Positions 11,344-22,438 of a stretch of 64,000 bases of DNA are shown piece after piece; the stretch's first letter is position 1; each line of letters opens with the position of its first letter. The translations under genes and the position numbers were made by a program. Source of the DNA: Nyssa sinensis (taxonomy: Eukaryota > Streptophyta > Magnoliopsida > Cornales > Nyssaceae); contig CM018035.1 in the NCBI GenBank assembly GCA_008638375.1, positions 24,354,807 to 24,418,806 of the forward strand. Direction: 5' to 3'. A model generated the notes under the pieces. The model was not told where the DNA came from. It did not search any database and saw only the letters and a list, made by a program, of their open reading frames with translations.

Positions 11344-14341
11344 TGTCACGACCCAAATTTTCACAAACCCGGGGAGTGAGTGAAACGAAAAAAGAAAAGT
11401 AAATGGAAGGTCATAAGGTGGATTTAATTGATCATTCATTAATTTCCCCATATTTTTTCCAAAATTAGGAGTGAAAATTTATTAACTAGACCCACCCAAG
11501 ATAAGTCCCAAATGGTAGCCAAACATTTCCCCCAACTAATGGTCAAGGTAGTCCAAAGATGGTTTCTAAAATAGTCCCAAGTCATTCCTAAAAATGCCTT
11601 GAAATGATGGCTCAAATGGGCCCCAAAATGTCCTAAGGCATGGTCCAAGAATGGGTCAAGAAGTCTATCAAAAATTGTCTAAAGAAGGGGGCCAAACATA
11701 GCCCATGTAAGTGGCCAAACATGGCCCAAAAAGGTTACCAAAAATAGCCCAAAAAGGTGGCCAAACATGGCCCAAAGGTTGGCCAAACATGGCCCAATAT
11801 GGTGTCCAAATATGGCTTAAAAAGGTGCCCAAATATAGCTTAAAAAGGTGACCAAAAGGTAATGTCAAGGGGCTGTCAAGTGGTTGGGCAGCATGGCTAG
11901 ACAGTAGGCAGCAGAGAGTAAGGGCAGGCAGCAACGCGTGGCATGCGCGGGCGTAGTCGCAGTCGCAGTCACAGTCGCGCAGCTGGGGCATGTCTGAACT
12001 TGGTTTCTGATTCTTTTTCTACAGAAACACTGTAGCAACAGTGCAATTACTGCAAGCAAATTTCTCTGTCTACTGCACTAATTTTCTTTGTTTTGTGACT
12101 TTTTTTCTCAAGTTTTTGAAGGGCTCTTTTTCCCCATTTTTAGCCCATTTTTTTAAGGTTTCCAAACCTCCATTTTGAGCACTTTTCTCACCTATTTAGA
12201 TGGTGTTTTTTCACACTTAACAAATCCTTTAATTTTTTCAAAATTTCAACATAGCCCCCTTTGTTTTCTAAGCCTTTTCCCATATAATATTTTGCAACAA
12301 TCATACATATAAACATGTGTACATCCCATCCTTACTCAATGGCCACAACCTCAAAGGAATTAAACACACATCATTTAAATATACAACTCCCCATATGTAC
12401 ACATATACTTTGAAGTTTAAAACATCACATTCTCACTTTCATTACAATTATGGGGCTTTGCCTATTTTGTTCACACTATACAAGACTATTACAAATTCAT
12501 TACATAAGTCTTAGGGCTTATGCCCTTACATACAAAAATATGCCTTAAGGGCCAAATGTTCATCCAAGTCCTTTTTCCCCTCCTTCTTTCGAGACTTCAT
12601 CAAGTCTCAAGTACCCGGAGCCTCATCTGTAATAAGATATCCCATGAGGGGTCAACTCAACTGCTGATATAATACAATGCTAATGCAAAGAACAAAATTA
12701 AGGCGTGGCATGTGTAAGTGTACATTTATATCTACATGCCTTCCAACTCATTAATACAATTCATTAACAATACGCGTGACACACCCATGCAAACTCTATG
12801 CCACACCCATGCCTCATTCACGGATCGCTCCCGTTGGGTCAGAGTACTAATGTCCTGTTCACGAATCGCTCCCGTTGGATACTAGGCACCAATGCAATAG
12901 CCAATTTTGAGTTTTTCACCACAAGATCTACACCCTCATAATGCATAGCACTAAGTGCTCAACCTACACTATGTTTTCAAAGGATTCACCATATGCCAAT
13001 ATGCTTTGATTTCAGCATGCAATAATGCAATCTCAATGAAGTATTCCATCATACACATGGTATATGCCTTAAATAATGCAATGTACTTAAAGCAACCATA
13101 ACTTTTACATCACAACACTTTGCCTACATGAACCTAACATGTAATCCCATCAATTTCACATATAACACATTACATATTCACAACCTTGACAATTTCTCAA
13201 ACATCATAAAATACATAAAGAATCAACACATGGAATAAATCATAACTCTCAAACCACCAGAATTTTCCTACATGAACTTAAGCTAAAATATAATGAATCA
13301 AACATACAAACAAGTTACATGTTCATCACTTTGACAAATTCTCAAAGATTACAAAAATGCTTAAAGTACCAACACCTTGAATAAATCATAACTTTCCAAC
13401 CATAAAAGTTTCTCTGCATGAACATAAGCTAGAATATAATGAATTAAACATATAGTCATGGTTCATGTTTATCACTTTACCAAATTCTCAAACAATAACA
13501 AAGAACACACAAGTACATAAACAATCAGTTCTAGATTTTTTAAAGCAACTATATCCTAAATGATTTTCTAACATCAAATAAACATATGAATCATTCAATC
13601 AACATGTAAATCACTCCTAAACTTAATCATATTCCTTACTTAGCAAAATATCATACCTAGAATTATTTTTCTCAAACCGAGGAAGTTGTGTTCGCCGCAC
13701 AGCCGAACCGATCAGTGAGAATATAGGCTTTGATGAGAGGAACAACTTTTTAGAAGGAAGTCTTGTGAAAATCCAAGCTTAAAGATGACTTTTGGAGGCT
13801 TGAAGTTGGAAAACCCTAGGTTTTTCTTCACCTTTTCTCCTATGGATGTGTTCTGCTTTATATCTCAGACCAAACAAGGAAAAAAAATACACTAAGGGGC
13901 TATATTTATAGTGGAGGGGCAAAGGTGCAAAATGACCCTTTTGCCCTTAATGAATCCAGGACCCCGTTACACTACAACCCGTCCCGAAACGCCTCAATTC
14001 AATATTTTATTTTAGTCAAAGTTTTTAAAATTATTTTAAATAAAATTTTTCAAGAATATAAATTTTCACCTGTGGTCGGTTTGGCCGGATCCACCTGGAC
14101 CACTCGGGATGCCCTTTTAGTCCAATTTTGAAAATGTCTCCGAACAGGCTCAAATTTTTACAAGAGATGTATTTCAACATTCTAAGCATATTTCTCTTCT
14201 ATGAAATACTCAAAATATACTTCTAAATATGACTTACGTCTAAATGTGTATGTATAGTGCCCTACCGGCCGGCAAATGGTGTATGAATAGTGCCTTATCG
14301 GCAAAAATGAAAAATTTATCATCAATTTTCAGGTCTCTACA
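11344..14341 (-). mobile_element. Solo LTR, long-LTR gypsy family 1, in an RLP intron
   Basis: A 3.0-kb unit which, read on the minus strand, starts TGTAGAGACC and ends GGGTCGTGACA. It is flanked by AAGCA and TAGCA (4 of 5 match), a decayed 5-bp target duplication. It aligns end to end, inverted, with 59202-62213, and shares blocks with the chromovirus LTRs at 22439 and 45901. These blocks include 'TGAGCACTTAGTGCTATGCA', the 'ACCGTGAAGTGAGACAT' pair, and a 'GGCCATGTTTGGCCAC' array. No primer-binding site, gag or pol is present, so it is a solo LTR left by LTR recombination. The short frames inside it are not genes. It lies antisense to the RLP transcript. Confidence 0.88.
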
Positions 14342-15076
14342 TAGCATGAAGGGAAGGGAACCATTTTAAAATCAGTAGGGATTTTCTTTCTTGACGAACT
14401 CATATGTATGATAAGCTAGAAAATGACTAAGCTAAACTATCTCTAATCCGAAGAAGAAGGTTGGTTCTTGTATGCTTTCTTATTGCATTCCTTCCAGAAA
14501 TTGAAAATTTTAATCTTGTTTTGGAAAAGGCTTGAAAGGTGTGCCTCTCTAAGATATTTCACAATGTTTATTTTGAGTTTCAAGAAACCAATTTATATCA
14601 TAATTTTTTCACAAACCATAATACTCCAATTGGTCTAATCCATAAACGTGGTGAGAGAAAGGGAAAGAAAAATGGAAAAATGATTTTTTTTTTCTTGTAT
14701 TTATATCATGTCCAAATATAGTTGAATTGCTTTTTTTTTTTAAAAAAAAAATATATCGCGTTGCCTCCCCTGTTAACTCACTGATTCATAAATCAAATAA
14801 ACCTTTATTTTAAATTTTTTTAAATATTATAAAAATTAAGAAAAATTATTTTTCATTATCTTTTCTTTCTGTTTCTATATTTGACAATATATGGAGTCTA
14901 ATAGAAAGACATGGTTGAAACATTATAGAACCTTATTGTTGGGGACTCCAAAATGACAATCGGAGCACGGGAATAATGTCCTTTTGTCCACTAAATTCAT
15001 GAAACAAATAGGGACATCCTCTTGATTGTTAGAACATTTTTCAAGATGATTTATTGTGTAATCGAAAATATTCAAC

Positions 15077-15080
<4 letters not shown>

Positions 15081-15108
<28 letters not shown>
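15081..15108. repeat. (AT)14 microsatellite in RLP intron
   Basis: A perfect AT dinucleotide run. The corresponding place in copy 1 (about 10413) holds only a short ATATAT, so the run expanded after the block was duplicated. Confidence 0.9.
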
Positions 15109-15111
<3 letters not shown>

Positions 15112-15244
15112 AAAAAAATTGCATGTATGCACTCATATAATACTCTTGATTTTGATTCCTTGATATAAATTTATATCTATGTTTGGAAATAGAAAGCAAA
15201 GTCATTTGTGATTGATCATATAATTATATTAATGTTTTGCACAG

Positions 15245-15394
15245 GTTTGCATGGAGTATTTCCTTTGAACAAGTTTCAAGTTCTGGACTTAAGTTTCAAT
15301 TTGTTCACAGAACTTCCATCGTTGGGTGAACTAATAAACCTAAAGTATCTAGATTTTTCTCACAATTTATTAGAAAATTCAAATAATTTCCAAG
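15245..15394 (+). CDS. RLP LRR exon 2, copy b (intact extra exon)
   Basis: 150 bp with acceptor TGCACAG/GT and donor CAAG/GTAAGA, phase 1 at both ends. It could therefore be added to the mRNA without a frameshift. It encodes two LRR strands (FPLNKFQVLDLSFNLF and LGELINLKYLDFSHNLL) and is the best-preserved sibling of copies a and c. Whether it is used cannot be told: the neighbouring copy of exon 3 has lost its donor, so splicing would have to jump from here to 16948 or 17205. Confidence 0.6.
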
Positions 15395-15508
15395 GTAAGA
15401 TGTTATGATCTCCACATGTACATTAGGTTTGATGCCCTAATATTTATGCTTTGTCCTATGTTTTTGTTTTTGTTTTTTGTTTTTTTTTTTTTTTTATGTT
15501 TTTGATAG

Positions 15509-15640
15509 AGTTAACGATTATGAGCTATTTGGAAGTGTTGAATCTAACTTACAATGATATTGCTGTCGAGATTCCCTCATCCATTTGGACTCTTACCTCA
15601 CTAACAGACTTATCTTATTATTATGATATTGTGGATTCTA
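15509..15640 (+). pseudogene. RLP LRR exon 3, copy b (donor lost)
   Basis: It begins after GATAG with AGTTAACGATTATGAGC, parallel to AGTTAACTAATTTGAGC at 17205, and encodes LEVLNLTYNDIAVEIPSSIW. After 'TCACTAACAGACTTATC' it runs directly into 'GTGGATTCTAAATTTAATG', which is intron sequence in the 17.4-kb copy. A deletion has removed the exon end and its donor. The downstream open frames at 15.7-15.9 kb are intron. Confidence 0.7.
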
Positions 15641-15799
15641 AATTTAATGCTCTCATAGTAGGGTTGATTCTAAATTTAATGTGCTTAAAATAGGATTTGA
15701 ATGCACTTGGGATTCAAGATCTACAATTAGACTCCCAGGTCATATATCATTATAATTTGATGCATAATCAAATTGTTATAATTTGTTTCTTGGAGTATG

Positions 15800-16049
15800 A
15801 TGTATCAATTATACGTGGCCCTTCTTTTAAAATAATTATTACTTATGCGACCTTATATACAACTCACTTTTTAACTAGTTTGTTGAAAATTGAGTTACTG
15901 TTAATGAATTTAATAAGGATGATATAGCAGTCTTGATCTGACATAAATGTTCTATTTTACTGGTGGGCTCTAGTCCAAATTAGAAAGCAAATTACCAAGC
16001 CAAAAAACATATAAAAATATATGCAGTCATATAATATGACACTCTGCGG

Positions 16050-16097
<48 letters not shown>

Positions 16098-16156
16098 AAG
16101 AATTGTCTCTCACTCCACAAATTGATAGCTACAAATGAATTTCTATATTTATTTTT
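15800..16156. other. RLP intron sequence with a (TA)20 run
   Basis: Noncoding. A TA microsatellite occupies 16054-16093. The right end supplies the target TTTATTTTT for the next MITE. Confidence 0.6.
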
Positions 16157-16660
16157 GGGTAAATTACTCTAACCTCTTCCAAAGTATCTAACAATTACGC
16201 TGATCTTTCTTAAGCTTTTTGAAATAAAACTGACCTTTCTTACTTTATTTGACAAACTAAAAATACCCCTTCTAGTTAATGTTTCTTAAAACAAAAAAAA
16301 CTGCCCATTTTTTTCACTTTTTTTTTCTTTCAATTTTGACCAATTTTTTGATTTTTAATTAAATATTGATTAAAATATTAAATTTATTTTTATATAAAAG
16401 AAAAATATGTTATTTACGTTAAATTTAGTTTTATATAAAATAAAAAATTCTTTAGAAAAAGTTTTAAAAAATTTGGTCAAAATAGAAAAATTATAAAAAA
16501 AAAACAATTAATAAGACATTTTTGTTATTTTGAAAAAAAAATTAACTGAAAAAAATATTTGTAAGCGTATCAAGTAAAATAAAAAAAATAATGTAATTTC
16601 ATAAATTTCAAAAAAATAAGTATAATTATCAATAATCTCAAAAATAAAACTAATTTACCC
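16157..16660. mobile_element. Mutator-type MITE, second copy (504 bp), in RLP intron
   Basis: It starts GGGTAAATTACTCT and ends AACTAATTTACCC, an inverted pair related to the element at 2861-3360 and of near-equal length. Interior words also match ('CTAACAATTACGCTGATC', 'TTTGAAATAAAACTGACC'). It is flanked by TTTATTTTT (16148-16156) and TTTATTTTA (16661-16669), an 8 of 9 match, again a 9-bp duplication. No coding capacity. Confidence 0.83.
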
Positions 16661-16947
16661 TTTATTTTATGTGTCTGGCTAACCCCGTAGAAGAATTTAT
16701 GGCAACTATCAAAACTCACTTCTTTTAATATGTTGTATTTCCCTGATCACATCTGAAAAAAGGTAAAAAGATTAAAACAAGACAACATTTACTGTTTTGT
16801 CAAATAGTTTTGAATTAATCTCAAATTACAGTTGAGAAAAAGTCAAATTTAATAATTATTGTTTGGCACAACTAACAGTCAACTATCACATTTGCAAGCA
16901 TATGTCACACATGATTACTCATATAATTATATTATTGTTTTGTATAG

Positions 16948-17097
16948 GACCTCAGGGAATACTTAACTTGAAAAAGTTACAACATTTGAATTTAAGTGTG
17001 AATTCTTTTACAGAACTCCCACCACTGGGTGCACTGATAAATCTCAAATATCTAGATTTTTCTGACAATATGTTAAAGAATTTAAATCATTTCCGAG
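16948..17097 (+). CDS. RLP LRR exon 2, copy c
   Basis: 150 bp, acceptor TGTATAG/GA, donor CCGAG/GTACAT, phase 1 on both sides. It encodes LRR strands ILNLKKLQHLNLSVNSF and ALINLKYLDFSDNML. It is the copy nearest to the intact exons 3 and 4 and the simplest choice for the mature transcript. Confidence 0.8.
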
Positions 17098-17204
17098 GTA
17101 CATTTTAACTCTTAAAAAAAAATTCCTATCATCTCAATTGTTACATTAGATTTGCTGCCCCGATACTAATGCTTTGTTTCAATTTTTTTGTTTTGTTTTT
17201 ACAG

Positions 17205-17348
17205 AGTTAACTAATTTGAGCAATTTGGAGGTGTTGTATCTAAGCTATAATGACATAACTGGAGAGATTTCTCCATTTATTTGGACTCTGACCTCTCTAA
17301 CTGCTTTATCTATCGGATGGAATAAACTAAATGGCACCTTACCAGCAG
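17205..17348 (+). CDS. RLP LRR exon 3
   Basis: 144 bp between TTACAG/AG and CCAGCAG/GTAACA, phase 1 on both sides. It encodes LSNLEVLYLSYNDITGEIS and a second strand, LTSLTALSIGWNKLNGTLP. The plant-type LRR consensus LxxLxxLxLxxNxLxGxIP is clear. Confidence 0.85.
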
Positions 17349-17379
17349 GTAACAAATTAAAAATTTATAATTAACATAC

Positions 17380-18096
17380 TATGGATTCTAAATTTAATAT
17401 GCACATAGCAGGATAGATTCTAAATTTAGTATGCTTAAAGTAGGATTTGAATGCACTTCAGATTTAAAATCTAAAAATAGACTCCATGTCATATTTTATT
17501 GCAATTTGATGCATAATCACATATGTTTTATAATTTTTTTTTTTTGCTAAATATAACATTGTCCCCTTCCCCTACTTTCTCTTCTTTCTCTTAAAATGAA
17601 AACATTCTTATTCATGCATGTAAGATTTGTTTTATAAGCGAAGATGTCAGGCATGATTTTGAAAATTAGTGAGTTACTACTTATTAATTAAACTATAGTT
17701 GCGAACATTTTTTTTTATAAGCAAGTGGTCATTGGGTGAGAGTTTAACATGTAACCTTGGGTGTTTTACCTTTCAGCTATTGAATTATCGTAAAATCAAT
17801 AAAGTGTTTTGTTTTTGGAGAGAACCCATATGATCAGAATTAGGCATTTATATCATTTTTCCAAACAATATATGGGAGTAGGTAGAAATAAGAAGACTCG
17901 ATCGTCAATGATTTTGGCATGTGATTTTTCCCTTTCATTTCAAAAGGAAGTGAGCATCATTTCATGACCATCTTTTTTATTAATGCATCAGCTAGCCAAG
18001 TAAGGAGCTTGTGAAGAAGAGCATTACCTATATTGGACTGTTATGCCTATTTACTTTGTAATATAATCACATAACTTGTATCATGCATTTATACAG
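17380..18096. other. RLP intron 3, no element recognised
   Basis: Its first 180 bp match 15630-15790, the corresponding part of the duplicated block. The rest is unique AT-rich intron ending in the acceptor TATACAG/GT at 18096. Confidence 0.7.
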
Positions 18097-20276
18097 GTTT
18101 ATGTAAACTGAAGAACCTTCAAGAGCTGGATCTAGGCGGAAATAGTTTTGAAGGAAATCTTCTTTCATGTCTCAGTAATTTGACATCCCTCCGTGCCCTT
18201 GACCTTTCTAAGAATAATTTCGTAGGAACCATTCCATCAACTCTCTTTCTTAATCTCTACTCACTCGAGTATGTTTATCTTTCTCATAACTATTTCAAAG
18301 GTTTGTTCTCATTTAGTTCATTTGTTAATAGTTCTAAACTTGAGGTATTCGATCTTACTACCTGTAACAATCATTTCAAGATAGAGACAGAAAATACACC
18401 TTGGTCACCTCCATTTCAATTGAAAGTCTTTCGTTTATGCAATTGTATACTCAATGAGCCTAGTGGTGCTATACCTAGCTTTCTTTTAAAACAATATAAC
18501 TTGAGAGTGATTGACCTCAACCACAACAAGATGATTGGAAAGGTCCCAACTTGGTTATTAGAGAATAATACAAGATTGGAATTCCTCAGTCTTACAAATA
18601 ACTCCATGTTCGGTCATCTAGACATGCGTTTGAATTCTAAAAATCTTAACATGACTTGGTTTGATGTCTCCATGAATCATATCCAAGGAGAGGTTCCATC
18701 TTACATAGCTACTATTCTTCCAAATTTGATTTCTTTAAACATGTCTGGAAATGAATTGCAAGGTAGCATTCCTTCTTCAGTCGAAAATATGACAATCTTA
18801 TAGGCGTTGGACTTGTCAAACAATAATTTCTCTAGACAACTTCCGATGAATTTGCTTATAGGTTGCATCTCATTAATATATTTGAAGCTATCAAATAATA
18901 GTTTTCAAGGCCAATTTCTTTCCACAAAATCAAACCTCACAAGCCTACGATATATGTATTTGGATAACAATCACTTCTCAGGGGAGATCTCACCTGCACT
19001 TCTGCATAGCTCCAAGTTAATATCGTTGGATTTAAGCAATAACAAAATCTTTGGTAGAATTCCTCATTGGATTGGAAACTTCCTAGAATTAAGTTCACTC
19101 ATCTTGTCCAGAAATTCTTTGGAAGGTCCTATACCAATGGGCTTCTGCAAACTACATGAACTCAAGTTTTTGGACCTTTCTCGGAACAATTTTATTGGCC
19201 CCATGCCCTCGTGTGTGGATCTATCAAGGCTGAGGTATTTACATTTGGAAAGGAATGGATTCACAGGTCCAATACCAAATGTTATATCTAGATCTCTATC
19301 ACTTGTGATATTGGATATGAGGAATAATAATTTATCTAGAGGAATTCCTAGTTGGATGAGCTCACTCTCGAATTTAAGGATTCTTTTGTTGAAAGGAAAT
19401 AACCTTGATGGTACCATTCCATTTGAATTGTGTCAGCTTGACAAGATTCGCATAATAGACCTTTCTAACAATAATCTTTTTGGACCAATACCTTCATGCT
19501 TGAAGAACATACCATTTGGGATGAAAGATGCTTTAGATGACACATTTAGTACAAGAGATTATTCTTATGAAAATCATCATCCCTTATTTCCATATTTGTA
19601 TGGAAATGGATTCCACCTATTCCAACTTTCTATTTCGGATCTTATATTACATGAAAAAGAGGAAGTAGAATTTATAAGCAAGAGTAGGTCACAATCATAT
19701 GGTGGGAACATTTTGTATTTCATGTCTGGGATGGATCTTTCTGGGAACAAATTGACAGGTCCAATTCCCCTTGAGATTGGAAATTTAAGTGGCATTCATA
19801 CTTTGAACTTTTCATATAATCATTTAAATGGATCAATTCCAAAAACATTTTCTGGCTTGGAGAATATTGAAAGTTTGGACCTCTCCCACAATAGATTGAG
19901 TGGCCAAATTCCCACACAATTGATAGAGCTAAATTTCTTGTCAGTCTTCAAAGTGGCTTACAACGATTTATCCGGTAAAACACCAGAGAGAAAGGTTCAG
20001 TTTGCAACATTCGACCAAAGCAGCTACGAAGGTAACCCTCTTCTTTGTGGACCACCACTGGAGAGAAACTGCACCTCCACGGGAGTATTGCCATCAATGT
20101 TGCCGCCATCTTCAGATCACGAGGAAAATGACTTATTCAAATTGATATTTTTATGGAGTTTTGCAGCAGCATATGTTGTCGCATTCCTAGGTTCCATTGC
20201 TTTTCTCTACTTCAACACCTACTTCCAAAGCCTACTTTCCAGTTTCATTTATAAGTATGTTTTATCCCATCGTTGA
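18097..20276 (+). pseudogene. RLP exon 4: LRR domain, membrane anchor and tail, with one in-frame stop
   Basis: 727 codons in one frame, beginning GLCKLKNLQELDLGGNSF. About 20 LRRs follow; the run breaks at the usual non-LRR island (around 19530-19720, acidic, ending in EKEEVEF) and resumes for the last four repeats. Then come the C-cap (NPLLCGPPLERNC), an acidic juxtamembrane stretch (SSDHEENDLF), a membrane helix (FLWSFAAAYVVAFLGSIAFL) and a tail of about 20 residues ending at 20276. The only lesion is TAG at 18801-18803, between MTIL and ALDLSNNNFS. The frame is the same on both sides, so one substitution (for example CAG to TAG) explains it. No kinase domain follows. Confidence 0.9.
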
Positions 20277-20308
20277 TTTGGGGGGTAATGTATATGTCAT
20301 GTTGTATG

Positions 20309-20314
20309 AATAAA
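20309..20314 (+). terminator. Candidate poly(A) signal of the RLP gene
   Basis: AATAAA lies 33 bp after the stop codon at 20276. The following sequence is T/A-rich, as usual for plant 3' ends. Confidence 0.5.
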
Positions 20315-20399
20315 TTGAAGACTTCTTGCAATTCAATAATTAAATGAAATGTTTTATATGCAAAAGTACATAGGAATTGACAAGTCGTTTAAAAATAAT

Positions 20400-21199
20400 T
20401 GAAATTCTATAATTTTCACAAGGTACAATGATTTAAAACTAATCATAAAAGGACTATTGTAGAGTATATGAAATCTGAACAATAATTAAATGAATGTTTT
20501 ATATGTAAAAAAAGCAAAAAATTTTTTAAAAAAGAGACAACGCAAAAGGGTTTTTCTTTTTTTTTTTTTTTTTTTTTGTCTAAATGATAATTAGAATGTT
20601 AAATTTGATATGAACTATTTAAAGTGTGTGGCCACATTAAACTCAAACAAAATTTTCTAAATTAAAATCTTTTACAATTATTTGACCATCAAATGTAGAA
20701 CAGTTTTTGGCCATTCAAAGATTTTAATTTACAAGGCACTAAATCAGTTGTTGAAATCAAAAATTTCAGCAAACTTGATGCTTTTGAGGACATTTAAAAT
20801 ATGTAATTCAAGACATAACATGCATGAAGGAAGATTAAATTGATTTTGATCATTTTGATTCTACATAACAAACGAAAATTAAATTAGACGATCACATTAT
20901 TCATTTTGGATTCCACCCATTTCCTACCCTGCTTAGAAATTTCTCTCTCCTTACACAATACCGATAGTTCCATTTTTTTTTTTCTACAATTAACTTTAAA
21001 TCATTATATCTTGTAAAAAATCTTATCATTTATTTTATCATTATATAATGCTTTTTATGCATGCTATAGTTTGAGTATGTTTTTTAATCATAATTTGTCA
21101 TGTATGTAAGGATGAAATTTGGTAAAAAAAAAAAAAATTATATGTGAAATTTTAACATTTTTCAAATTAGCCCACTCCAAAATTTTAGCGTAATCTAAT
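20400..21199. other. AT-rich intergenic DNA, nothing recognised
   Basis: Contains poly-T (20558-20578) and poly-A runs but no open frame, repeat pair or element end that can be supported. Confidence 0.5.
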
Positions 21200-21750
21200 T
21201 TTTACTCTTTATTTCTCATTTTTTACCCTAAAAATTCAACCCAACACTAAATTTTTATCTTAATTCTTTCACTTCTCACTCCAAAATTTTGGTCCACTTT
21301 AAAATTTTGGCTCAATTCAAAATTTTTCTACTAAAATTTCCTCTAAAAAGTTTTTTAGCCCTCTGAAAAAAAATTCCTGACCCCGCCCTTACATGTATAT
21401 AATACACATATACTTTTTATTATTTTAAGTTAAGATTAAATAATTAAATAATATTCATATAATTAAATACATGAGAAATTAAAATTATGAGACATAAAAA
21501 GTTACTCTTACCTAAATGATACGAGTCTCCAATAAAAACAGTAAAAATGGCCCATCAATCTAGAAATTAGTCTCCCCCACTCAAGTTTTACTCAAGCCCA
21601 ATTTGGTTGGGCCCTATCCTATAGTAACTTAGGCCTACGGCTTGCAGTAGCTTAGCCCGCCCCGGCCTAGGTTCGAATAGGGTGACTGGCTCAAAATCCT
21701 TTTCCAGGCCCACCAAAAATCCCACTTCTTAAGAATTTGAATGTTCCACA
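21200..21750. repeat. Duplicated noncoding segment, copy 1 (pairs with 53430-53956)
   Basis: It aligns in direct orientation with 53430-53956. Shared words include 'TTTTTTACCCTAAAAATTCA', 'TTACTCTTACCTAAATGATA', 'AATGGCCCATCAATCTAGAA' and 'ACCAAAAATCCCACTTCTTA'. The similarity ends exactly where the copia LTR starts at 53957, so this copy preserves the copia pre-insertion site. No gene is seen. Confidence 0.85.
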
Positions 21751-22438
21751 TGAAAAAATTTCAACAGTCACTCATCCAACCCGACTATGGTTCTGGCTCA
21801 AATAAGATTGTATTTTAATTAAAATTAAATAGTTACATAATATTTATGTAATTGTATACATAACAGTTTAAGATTGTGACACGTACCTTGATAAGAAGAG
21901 ATTCCTTTTACCTGATTTGAAGTCAAGTAGTGTCTTAAAGGAATTTAATCTGTCTTGGCTGCTAACACACTTGAAACATAATTTTTTTTTCCAATGTTAA
22001 CTCAGTATTACAAGTACTATTTACAAAAAAAAAAATAAAAATCACAAGAGTTTTGTAAATATGAGCTTTGGGAGTAATAAGTTCAATTCTTACTCCTAAA
22101 TTAATAAACTATTACATGCTCTATTTAAGGAAACTTAAAATCGTGACCACTCCCATCAAATGACGGAATTAGGGAAAAAAATTGGGAGGTAAAGGGGGGT
22201 TAGAATTTTTTTTTTTAAAAAAAAATTTAGGAGGGAACTTTTTTTCCAAGTTGGAGCAGAGGATTTTAAAGAAAAAAATTAGTTTCAAAAATTAAAGAAA
22301 ATTTACATATAATTTTTCTATTTTTGCACATTTTGGAAGGAAATTTTTTTTTTTTCAAAATTAAGAGAAAAAATCTAGATGTTAAAAAAAAATTGAAAAT
22401 TTTGGGGCAGTGAGATCCAAGCTAAAAGGTAGATTCAT
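21751..22438. other. AT-rich intergenic DNA up to the chromovirus target site
   Basis: Noncoding, with long A and T runs. The last five bases, TTCAT (22434-22438), are the target-site duplication of the chromovirus element. Confidence 0.6.

Larger units (their letters stand above)
14440..15480 (+). repeat. RLP intron-exon block, copy 2
   Basis: Tandem partner of 9190-10760, more compact because it lacks the 10.0-10.3 kb portion. It contains LRR exon copy b and is followed by a copy of exon 3. Together with 16860-17560, the LRR exon and its flanks are present three times. Confidence 0.8.
8826..20276 (+). pseudogene. LRR receptor-like protein gene (RLP), disrupted
   Basis: A cell-surface receptor of the LRR-RLP class: signal peptide, LRR N-cap, LRRs, one membrane helix and a short cytosolic tail without a kinase. 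Such proteins sense ligands at the plasma membrane with partner kinases in immunity or development. The smallest consistent model is 8826-9099, 16948-17097, 17205-17348 and 18097-20276. All its junctions are phase 1, and it encodes about 915 residues, a usual RLP size. An in-frame TAG at 18801-18803 stops it after codon 424, before the membrane anchor. Introns hold extra LRR-exon copies (10560, 15245, 15509), an antisense solo LTR and a MITE. It is a pseudogene or a truncated secreted LRR allele; a sequencing error at 18801 is also possible. Confidence 0.85.

Noticed and set aside
11668..12059. Minus-strand open frames of 64-107 codons
   Set aside because: They lie inside the solo LTR, contain low-complexity runs and have no counterpart frame in the other family 1 LTRs.
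15697..15927. 76-codon open frame after the broken LRR exon
   Set aside because: It aligns with intron sequence at 17.4-17.5 kb and has no LRR pattern.
8826..20276. LRR receptor kinase
   Set aside because: A membrane helix and about 20 residues end the protein; no kinase domain follows before the poly(A) signal and intergenic DNA.
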